Shown: positions 19,566 through 27,962 of the stretch, piece after piece
Layout of the letters: each line of letters opens with the position of its first letter
Position numbering within the stretch: position 1 is the stretch's first letter
Source of the DNA: Neocallimastix lanati (nom. inval.)
Taxonomy: Eukaryota; Neocallimastigomycota; Neocallimastigomycetes; Neocallimastigales; Neocallimastigaceae
Direction of reading: 5' to 3'
DNA: 64,000 nucleotides
Assembly: GCA_016946835.1 (NCBI GenBank)
Contig: JACVTC010000158.1
Span: 1-64,000, forward strand
The notes under the pieces: generated by a model
The model's input: the letters and a program-made list of their open reading frames with translations, nothing else
Told to the model about the DNA's origin: nothing
The model's database searches: none
Translations under genes and position numbers: made by a program

Positions 19566-19803
19566 TGATAAAACCCTGGTCATTCTTGCGAAGTGACGTT
19601 AAAATATATAGTTTTTTTTTATTTTTATTTTAGGCTTTTATAAATTTGTTCGCCTATTATTATTATTATTATTATTATTATTTTTGCAATAAAATAAAAA
19701 TATATATATATTTTTTTTTTCCTTTTATTAAAATAATAAATATTTCATTAATAAATTTTTTTTTAATAAATAATAAATTAAATTTTTCTTTAGTGTAGAA
19801 CAA

Positions 19804-19856
<53 letters not shown>

Positions 19857-19897
19857 TTTTTTAACCAATAGTATTATCATAGATATAGATTTATATA

Positions 19898-19954
<57 letters not shown>

Positions 19955-20916
19955 TAATTAATGATAAATATTAAAATAATAAGCAAAAAAAATTTTTTTT
20001 TTTTTTTTTTGTAGTACAAATTTTTAATTTTTTTTTTAAATAAGAATAAATTTTATAAATAAATTTTTTTTTTATATTAATAATTCTAAATAATAAATTG
20101 TAATTTTTTTTATGTTTATCAGTTTATTTTATTTTTTTTTAATATATACATGTACAATATATATATAGAATATATAAAATTAGATTATTATTATTATTTT
20201 TATGATTTTATATAATTAAATTTTTTTTTTTTTCGAAATTTTTATAATTGAAATTTTTTTTTTGTGTGTTAAATTTTCTATTATTCGTTATATAATTAAT
20301 TAAATTTTAATTAAAAAGAAAAATATAAATAAGCTGTCTTACAACTCTCTACGCGGGATAGTTGAACACCCACACATAATACTTTATTGTTTTGATCTTG
20401 TTGATACTGGGAAGGATACGTTATTATCTTCTTTATTACTAACAATAAGTTAGCCAAATTAAAAAGAATTTAATATTGCTACCTTCTTTTTATTAAGTTT
20501 CTTAATAATTAACAATCGACATTATCAACTTATCAATAAAGAGCTAAGGGGACTTATTGTAAGAAGGGTTAACAAGCTATATATTTGATGGTTCAACACT
20601 ATATAGTTTGGCTTGTATTTTAACTTTTTATTTAATATTTCATTAAATGTTATAACAAAGAATTAATAGAATAATAAATATATACAAAAAAGAAATAAAA
20701 ATAAAAATAAATATACATTATTATTATTATTTAAGTATTTATACAATTTGCTTTATGTTATATTAATTATTTTAATAAAGGAAATAAATATATTAAATAA
20801 AATTAAATAAAGAAGTTATTACTACAAATAAATTTAAAAAAAAAATTAAGATATACATATTTTGTGTATTAATGCTTAAGAGAATATAATAAACATTAAA
20901 ATTCATAATAAAAAGC

Positions 20917-21086
20917 TTCAGATTTTCAAATTGCGTTTTTGAGTCTGAATTTATTTTTTTTTAGTTTCAGATTTTCGAAGGGTGTTTTCGAGTCTGAATT
21001 AATTTATCAGATTTTCAGAGAGAGATTCTGAGTCTGAATTATTATTGGAATAAAGAATTGGATTGTCAGAGGGTTTTCTGAGTCCA
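20917..21086 (+). ncRNA. Four tandem hairpins upstream of gag (element B)
   Basis: Hairpins at 20917-20949, 20966-20998, 21007-21037 and 21059-21086 share one design: outer stem, 3-nt bulge on the 5' side and 1 nt on the 3' side, inner 5-bp stem, 6-7-nt loop. Inner stems are TCAAA/TTTGA, TCGAA/TTCGA, TCAGA/TCTGA and TCAGA/TCTGA. Outer stems are TTCAGA/TCTGAA twice, then TCAGA/TCTGA, then TGGA/TCCA. Base pairs change on both sides, which is evidence of selected RNA structure. Confidence 0.7.
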
Positions 21087-21204
21087 TAATTATATTAGTA
21101 TAAAACAAAGATAAATTTATTTTTTTTTGTTATTAAATATATTTTTAAAGTAAACATATTTTTAAATTGGATATCATAGCATTAATACCATTTTTAATTT
21201 TCAA

Positions 21205-22098
21205 ATGGCTGAAAATAAAATCAATTTTAAAGAATTAAAAAAGGAATTAAAAGATATCGAGAAAATTTCAAAGGAAAATCTCGATATCAAATCTTGGGAA
21301 TCAGAAATCCGATTATGGATAAAACTTGAGGAAGTTACTGATCCCAAAAAGATTTTTACCGCCTGCTTACTCACGTCTACTGGAGAGCCTCGCGAAGTTA
21401 TCCAGGATTTAATTGAAAGTTACAGTACCGATTCTGAATCAGAAAGTGAGGACGAAGAAGAAGAAGAATCTGATTCAGAAGAAAAGAAAAAAGATGAATA
21501 TCCTTCCTTAAAGGAAATTGTAGAAGCAATAGAAACTTTTTATGGTCTTAAAGAAGACCAGAATATGTTACTTCGTGAGCTCCGTGCTTTAAGAATTAAA
21601 AGAAATGAGCGAGTAAAAGACTTTAATACTCGTTTCCGATCCATATATTTGAAATTAGATAAGAAAAGAAAGAAGCGAGTCAGTGTTCTCGATTATATTG
21701 ATGCTCTTAGGAACAATGAAGAAGCTTGGAAAAAGGTCTCCCTTAAGGATGACATTTCTTTAAATCGGGCGTTTGACATTGCCGAAAAAGTTGATAGAGT
21801 AATGAATTTGAGACCCTCAAAAGAGTACTCAACTGAAATTGTCAACCCAAGAATAAATATCAGGAATAATTATCAAAACAACAGAAAGGTAGTAAGAGAG
21901 AATTATGAAGTTAGAAGCCCAAAAAGAAATAAAGATTACGAATTGGAGGACTTAACAAAAAAAATGAAAAATCTTACCATTAAAGCTTGTTTTTATTGTA
22001 GCGATCCAGGACATTTGCAGTATAATTGTCCTAAGTTAAATGCAATTATTCAAGAAAATAAGAAACGGTTATATAGTGGAAAATCTTTAAACCACTAA
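21205..22098 (+). CDS. Gag of element B
   Basis: 297 residues from the ATG at 21205. The N-terminal capsid-like region matches the E Gag (F.ELKKELKDIEK.SK.NLDIK.W). A Glu/Ser/Asp-rich acidic stretch (about 75-95) is followed by the conserved LLRELR.L.IKRNERVKDFN block and a CCHC zinc knuckle CFYCSDPGHLQYNC (262-275). It ends SLNH at a TAA six bases beyond a slippery UUUAAAC, where part of the ribosomes should shift to pol. Confidence 0.92.
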   Translation: MAENKINFKELKKELKDIEKISKENLDIKSWESEIRLWIKLEEVTDPKKIFTACLLTSTGEPREVIQDLIESYSTDSESESEDEEEEESDSEEKKKDEYPSLKEIVEAIETFYGLKEDQNMLLRELRALRIKRNERVKDFNTRFRSIYLKLDKKRKKRVSVLDYIDALRNNEEAWKKVSLKDDISLNRAFDIAEKVDRVMNLRPSKEYSTEIVNPRINIRNNYQNNRKVVRENYEVRSPKRNKDYELEDLTKKMKNLTIKACFYCSDPGHLQYNCPKLNAIIQENKKRLYSGKSLNH

Positions 22099-22138
22099 AA
22101 GGGAGAGGAAGCACTCCCTATAAAAATAAAATAGCTTC
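22086..22138 (+). promoter_or_regulatory. Predicted -1 frameshift signal, gag/pol of element B
   Basis: The heptamer T TTA AAC (22086-22092) is in the gag frame. Spacer is 8 nt (22093-22100). Stem 1 is GGGAG (22101-22105) with CTCCC (22114-22118), loop 8 nt. Loop bases GAAGC (22108-22112) can pair with GCTTC (22134-22138), giving an H-type pseudoknot with a 15-nt connecting loop. Pol is open in the -1 frame from 22077. Element E has the same geometry. Confidence 0.85.
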
Positions 22139-25100
22139 ATTACAATACAAATCCATTCCTAGTAGTACAAATGATTATAATAAGGAAGAAAAAGAAGATG
22201 CTTCCTATACTAATGAAACTCACAAAGAATCCGATAATGAGAATGATGTAGAATTTATAGTTAGTGCGACAAAAAGGAAGTTGACGACTAACGATGAAAC
22301 TAGTGAAAATAATGAAAAGAGACAACGTAAAAGTCTCAAAGATAATCCTACCCCTATAACAACTCCTGCAATAAGAAAGATAAAAGAGAAGGAAATAGAA
22401 AATAGAATAATTGTTAAAAATAAAAATCAACTACATCCTTCGATAATGGCGCAGCCTAATATAAATATTGAGAAAGCCAAAGAAAAACAAATTCGGAATA
22501 AAGAAAGAGCTAACTTTGGAAATAACAAGGGAAAAAGGAAGGAAAGGGAGGATAATATTACTATAAGAGAAAAGCAAAGTCTGGATTCTTCAAAACAAAG
22601 AAATAGCATCATTACTACTAGTGATAAAATGCATCAACGATTAAATAAATTAATTGATAATGAAAACGATAAAATTATTAAAACAAAACAAATCAATGAA
22701 ATGGAAGTTATTGAAGTTCCTGAAAAGCTTAATGACGAAGGTCATGAGAATATTACATTACAGAAGCTCATAGATTTTCAAGAGCCTAAAGAAAAAGCAA
22801 CAATTAGTAGAACGCTTAGGAACATCAAGATGTGTAAGGATCAGGAAGAATATAATGTTTTACAAGATTTGAATGAAACCAAGTGTAATATTAGTTTCGG
22901 TCAGCTCCTCAATGTTTCTCCAAAAGTCAGAAGTCAAGTAAGTCAAGGATTAAAATTAGAAAAACCTGAAAAGAAAATAATAGGTGCATTAAACAATACT
23001 ATTGCTGCTGCTACCTTGGTAAATAATATTGATCACTCTTATATTAGCAAAAGTAAGGAAACCTCAGAAGAAGATATTGCCATGGTTGATGTAACAGTAG
23101 ATGAAATTCCTGGTAAAGCACTAATTGATTCTTGTAGCAATCTCAATGTTATCACAAAAAAATTTTATGAGAAATTACCTGGAAATTATGAAGAAGTAGG
23201 TATTAGTCGTGGAAGGATACGTTTAGCGACTAAGAATGATGAGTATTCAGAAGGAATCATTGTACGAATACCTGTTAAGATTAATGATTATAAAATGATA
23301 GTAGATTTTCGTATAATTGATGATGATGACCCATTTTATGATTTGTTGATTAATTTTCAAACTCAAGTAGAACACAATCTTTTTATCCATCCTATAAGAT
23401 ATAGTTTATGTCAATTTAATTCTCAAGGACTAATCGACGTTATAGCTCCTATTAATAATAATTTCCAAGAAGAAGAAAAATTAGTATGTATAGTAAGGAA
23501 AATACTTGAAGATGAAGACACAACTAATGAATTAAAGAAACTTGAAGGTCTATCCCCGCAAGAGTATATCCATGATGAAAAATTTTTAGCAAGTCTTTGT
23601 AAAGATTATAAAGATGTAATAGTAAAATTACTTGAAGAAAACTTGGACATTATAGCGACATCTTCTGAAGAATTAACCCCGTCAGACTTAGCACCTCATA
23701 AGATTAACTTGAAAGCGAACGCAAAACCTGTTAAACAAAGATGTTACAGGGTAACCAAATTTAAATCGGATATTATTAAAGAAGAACTAATTAAACTTAT
23801 TAAGAAAAAGCTAGTTGTACCATCTTATTCAGAATGGTCTTCACCTGTTGTTGTGGTCCCAAAGGCTAATGGAAAATGGAGATTGTGTGTGGACTACCGC
23901 AAGGTGAATGATCTAACCGAAAAAGACTCTTATGCCCTTCCATATATTGACGAGATATTTGACAGTTTAGATGGTGCCAAAATCTTTACTACTATGGATC
24001 TATACTCAGGTTACCATCAAATCCTAATGGACGAAGAAAGTGTTGAAATAACCAGTTTTACAACCAAATTTGGCAACTACCAATTCAAAGTTATGCCTTT
24101 CGGATTAACTGGAGCTCCGGCTACCTTCCAACGGGAAATGAATAGAATTTTATTTCCTTTAATCGGAAAATGTGTTTTCAACTTTATTGATGATATACTT
24201 ATATATTCAAAAACTGTCGAAGAACATATCCTACACATAAAGCAGGTATTAGCAATCTTCAAGGAACATAAATTAAAAATTAATATTGAAAAATGTCACT
24301 TTATGCAAACGGAAGTTGAAGTTCTTGGTCACAAGATTTCTACTAAGGGTCTTAGTCCTCAAAATAGTAAAATTGAAGCAATTAAAGCCTGGAAAGAACC
24401 CACGAATATACATGAGTTAAGATCATTCTTAGGTGCTGTAGGATATTATAGGAACTTTATAAATGAATATGCTCAAACCTCAGCTCCTCTTTGTAAGCTA
24501 TTAAGAAAAGGCGTAAAATATAAATGGAATAATGAACAAAAACAAAGTTTTACCAAATTAAAAGAAAAATTAATTAATGCTCCTATTTTAAAATATCCAG
24601 ATTTTTCCAAAGAATTCATTATTCGAACAGATGCATCATATGAAGGTATTGGTGGAGTTTTATTGCAGAAAGACGAATCGGAAATAGAACACCCGATTCA
24701 TTTCATTAGCCGTAGCTTAACCAAAGCAGAAAAGAATTATGGAATAACCGATTTGGAAGGAACGGCTTTATATTATTGTATTACTAAATTAAAACCTTAT
24801 ATTATGGGAAGCCCCTTTAGAACCATAGTTTTTACAGATCACAAACCTCTACTAGGTTTATTTAATAATAAGGAACCGAATAATGCACGACAAACAAGAT
24901 GGTGTTTGACTGCAAGTATGCTAAAAGTGGATATTCGCTATGAGCAAGGTAAAAAGAATGTAGTAGCCGACGCTTTATCTAGAATGAAGAACGATAAAGA
25001 ACAAAAGGTATTAGCTATAAAAACGAATAAAGATGATGAAAATGATTCACTTTCTAAAGTAATTAAAGAATTTATTGAAGAAAAATTTACAAAGATTGAT

Positions 25101-26204
25101 GGTATAGATTATTTTATAGATGGAAATAATTATAGAAAACTTGTTACCGAAACAAATGAAAAACTAAAATTAATTCTCGAAGCACATCATGTTGGCCATG
25201 AAGGTTATTATAAAACATATCAAAGACTTAGAAAAAGTTACTACTGGAATGATATGGTCAACGATATAAAACGGATAATTTCAAAATGCGAAAAATGTCA
25301 GTTAAATCGCCCTCAGCCATATCCAGAACCAACCGAAAACATTCCAACAGAAGTTGAAGGCCCTTTTACTCATCTTGGACTTGATATTATTGGTCCCTTA
25401 ATAAAAACTGGTAATAAAAACCAATATATCATTGTTGCGGTGGATTATTTCACAAAGTGGGTGGAGGCTGAACCTACTGAAAATATTACATCTAAGGACA
25501 TCATTAAGTTTTTAATAAATGTTTTCGCTAGACATGGAGTTCCTCAAGTCATTACAACGGATAATGGCGTTCAATTCACATCGGATATGACTAAAATATT
25601 CCTGGACTTATATGATGTTTACGTAAAATTTACCACTACCTATCACCCAGAAAGTAATGGATTGGTTGAAAATAGGAATAAAGAAATTGGTAAATTATTG
25701 AGATTACTTGGTGAAGAAAATAAAGACTGGGATGAGGTATTACCTTCAGCCTTGTGGGCCCTTAGAACTACAAAGAATTCTGTAACCAAACATTCTAGCT
25801 TCGAATTAGTTTATGGTCGTGAGGATCAACAGCCTTTCGACATTGCTGCTAGACCTACACAAGGAGTGAATAAATCTTCAGATGAAATTCTTTTAGAAAA
25901 ATTTATCTCACATTATAGGTGGACCATGGAAGCAGCTGAAAATGTAAAGAACGCAAGTAAATATTGGGCCAATCGAAGGGAAGAAAAAAATAGCATGAAA
26001 AATTCCAAAAACATAAGAATCGGTGATTTAGTTCTTGTTCGAAATTTTAGTCGTTCTAAATTAGAACCTTATTTTGTCGGTCCTTTAAAAGTAATAAAAA
26101 AACAATTTAATACCGTAACACTTGCGGACCCAAATACTATGATTCAAATGAATCGTAATGTTCATTTGAAAAATATAGTAAAGTATAACTCAGCTATAGA
26201 TTAG
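22092..26204 (+). CDS. Pol of element B: protease, reverse transcriptase, RNase H, integrase
   Basis: Read in the -1 frame after the slip at 22092; there is no ATG near the start and the frame is open back to a TAG at 22074. The linker has the lineage motif SLKDNPTPITTPA and the pre-protease block ISFGQLLNVSPKVR. The protease site is DSC (codons 23127-23135) rather than DSG. Reverse transcriptase has LCVDYRKVND and FIDD (24183-24194), Phe replacing the usual Tyr. RNase H has RTDASYEGIGGV and FTDHKPLL. Integrase has HHVGHEG...CEKC, LDIIGP, TTDNGVQ and SNGLVENR, then a GPY/F-like DPYF-type module (LEPYFVGPLKVI). No chromodomain. No stop codon or frameshift interrupts it. Confidence 0.93.
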   Translation, partial: PLKGRGSTPYKNKIASLQYKSIPSSTNDYNKEEKEDASYTNETHKESDNENDVEFIVSATKRKLTTNDETSENNEKRQRKSLKDNPTPITTPAIRKIKEKEIENRIIVKNKNQLHPSIMAQPNINIEKAKEKQIRNKERANFGNNKGKRKEREDNITIREKQSLDSSKQRNSIITTSDKMHQRLNKLIDNENDKIIKTKQINEMEVIEVPEKLNDEGHENITLQKLIDFQEPKEKATISRTLRNIKMCKDQEEYNVLQDLNETKCNISFGQLLNVSPKVRSQVSQGLKLEKPEKKIIGALNNTIAAATLVNNIDHSYISKSKETSEEDIAMVDVTVDEIPGKALIDSCSNLNVITKKFYEKLPGNYEEVGISRGRIRLATKNDEYSEGIIVRIPVKINDYKMIVDFRIIDDDDPFYDLLINFQTQVEHNLFIHPIRYSLCQFNSQGLIDVIAPINNNFQEEEKLVCIVRKILEDEDTTNELKKLEGLSPQEYIHDEKFLASLCKDYKDVIVKLLEENLDIIATSSEELTPSDLAPHKINLKANAKPVKQRCYRVTKFKSDIIKEELIKLIKKKLVVPSYSEWSSPVVVVPKANGKWRLCVDYRKVNDLTEKDSYALPYIDEIFDSLDGAKIFTTMDLYSGYHQILMDEESVEITSFTTKFGNYQFKVMPFGLTGAPATFQREMNRILFPLIGKCVFNFIDDILIYSKTVEEHILHIKQVLAIFKEHKLKINIEKCHFMQTEVEVLGHKISTKGLSPQNSKIEAIKAWKEPTNIHELRSFLGAVGYYRNFINEYAQTSAPLCKLLRKGVKYKWNNEQKQSFTKLKEKLINAPILKYPDFSKEFIIRTDASYEGIGGVLLQKDESEIEHPIHFISRSLTKAEKNYGITDLEGTALYYCITKLKPYIMGSPFRTIVFTDHKPLLGLFNNKEPNNARQTRWCLTASMLKVDIRYEQGKKNVVADALSRMKNDKEQKVLAIKTNKDDENDSLSKVIKEFIEEKFTKIDGIDYFIDGNNYRKLVTETNEKLKLILEAHHVGHEGYYKTYQRLRKSYYWNDMVNDIKRIISKCEKCQLNRPQPYPEPTENIPTEVEGPFTHLGLDIIGPLIKTGNKNQYIIVAVDYFTKWVEAEPTENITSKDIIKFLINVFARHGVPQVITTDNGVQFTSDMTKIFLDLYDVYVKFTTTYHPESNGLVENRNKEIGKLLRLLGEENKDWDEVLPSALWALRTTKNSVTKHSSFELVYGREDQQPFDIAARPTQGVNKSSDEILLEKFISHYRWTMEAAENVKNASKYWANRREEKNSMKNSKNIRIGDLVLVRNFSRSKLEPYFVGPLKVIKKQFNTVTLADPNTMIQMNRNVHLKNIVKYNSAID

Positions 26205-26227
26205 CTTGAGTCTTAGTGGGGGCATCT

Positions 26228-27063
26228 TGGTAAAGAACGAACATATAATGGATTATTAATTAGAATTTCAACTTACTTTAGAATCCATTATATTATTCTT
26301 TACTTAATATTACTTTACTATATTTTCTATACTAAAATATTTTCTAAATATATTTTTTTTATTTTTATTAAAAGTTTCTAAAATATTATCAATAATTCTA
26401 TATTTTTATTATTAATATCAATATCTATAATTTAACCTTAAATTTTATTATTTTATTAAAGTGTTTATTATCAATATTAATATTTTATTTTTATTTTCAA
26501 ATATATTATTATATTATTATTATATTGTATCAATATTAAACTTGTATTCTTTTTAGTATTTTATTTTATTTTTAAATTGATTATTTAATATTTTTTTTAT
26601 TCCCCACAAATAAAATCAAATCTTAATTGATTAATAATAAATATTAAATATATTATAGTTTTTAAATTTATTTTATATAAAATATAAGAATATTATATTA
26701 ACATTCTTGATTAAAATAACTTTATTTTTCTGTAAAATCTTTTTAAATTTTGTTTGTTTCTTTTCGTATATATTAAATAATTTAGTTTTAGTATATGAAA
26801 AATAATATAAAATTATATAAACAAAATTTATTAAAATAAAAATATTTATGAATTAATTAATTTAAATTAATATAAAATTGAAGTAATTAGTAATAGTAGA
26901 TTATTTTTTTTAAATATGATAACAAAATGTAGAAAGGCTTTACATATTTATTTTTTTTCAAAAAGTATAAATAAGTGAAGTTTTTCAAGAATTAAAATGT
27001 AGAGAGAAAAATATTGAAAATAAATAATTAAATAAAAATTCTAATAAAACCCGAACCATAACA
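26228..27063 (+). repeat. 3' LTR of element B
   Basis: 836 bp copy of 18017-18859; preceded by AGTGGGGGCATC (polypurine tract) and followed by the rest of LTR C. Confidence 0.92.
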
Positions 27064-27081
27064 TTTTTAAGATTCGTTACA

Positions 27082-27962
27082 TTAATTATATTAAACTTAT
27101 TTCTAACAATTTATTTACTTATTTATTTTTATAAATATTTTTCTACAAAATTATTAAAATTAAAAAATAAATATATTTATTAATATATGTTGTTATGAAT
27201 TATTTTAATTGAAAAGATATGATTAATAATATACTTATAAAATAAACAATTTGTTTATTTCATTATAAACATAATATATTAGTATTTTGGTAAATTAATA
27301 AAATAAATAAAAAATAAAAAATGGAGAACTAACCAAAAGAATAATATTTATTAAACTTATTTATAAGCTTAATTTCCTTAATTCTCAAATAGTAATTCTA
27401 ATAATAAAAAATTATTATTATTATTTTCATTTTTAACAATTAATACATTTATTTGAATATCTTATTTTTAATATTATCGATATATCATTAAATATACACA
27501 TTTATATTATTCTAATAATACATTGCATACACACCAAAAATTTTAAAATCAATGCAATATTGTAAAATTATTAAAAATATTAATTAAATTCTTTATTTAT
27601 TATTTTTAATTATTTTAATTATTTATATATATTTGTTATGTAATCTTTCTTTAGCATAGAAACTGTACATAACCAAGTCAGTTTATTAAATATGAGAATC
27701 ATATTTATATATATATATATATTTTTAACATTAATTATTTATATTAGTTATATTAGTTATATTAGTTATATATTATAATTCACACATTTTATATATTTTA
27801 GTATATTAAGCTATAATATATAAAAATTGGTTTATATTGAAGATCTATTAATTTTCAATACTTTATATAGCAATATGAAAATTATATAATTTATTTTATA
27901 AATGAAATGTATAATTTTTCATTTATTTCTATATTGTAATTATATTATCATATTAAAAAAGC
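27082..27962. other. AT-rich spacer 3' of the glucosidase gene
   Basis: Only AT-rich sequence with short TA runs. No coding sequence, RNA gene or terminal repeat seen. Confidence 0.7.

Larger units (their letters stand above)
18885..21204 (+). other. 2.3-kb leader of element B with GC-richer structured islands
   Basis: No ORF of note. Poly-A/T and ATT runs separate three islands of mixed composition. 18950-19110 contains the perfect stem CTGTATT/AATACAG. 19330-19590 contains a 12-bp stem AAGGTTTTGTAG/CTATAAAACCTT enclosing the hairpin TCAAGGA/TCCTTGA, then a T-arm-like hairpin (19552-19567). 20330-20620 is the third. Four tandem hairpins follow at 20917-21086. Long retroelement leaders usually carry packaging and translation-control RNA; which applies here is unknown. 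Confidence 0.7.
18017..27063 (+). mobile_element. Element B: 9-kb Ty3/gypsy retrotransposon nested in LTR C
   Basis: LTRs 18017-18859 and 26228-27063 (TGGTAAAG...CCATAACA) are flanked by T runs that fit a 4-bp (TTTT) duplication of the target. Internal order is primer site, 2.3-kb leader, gag, -1 shifted pol, purine tract AGTGGGGGCATC, LTR. All coding domains are intact, so the element could be autonomous. It is the same lineage as E. Confidence 0.93.

Noticed and set aside
22101..22206. Alternative long-range pairing of the frameshift loop AGGAAGCA with TGCTTCCT at 22199-22206
   Set aside because: A perfect 8-bp match, but absent from element E; the local GAAGC/GCTTC pairing is conserved in both and preferred.
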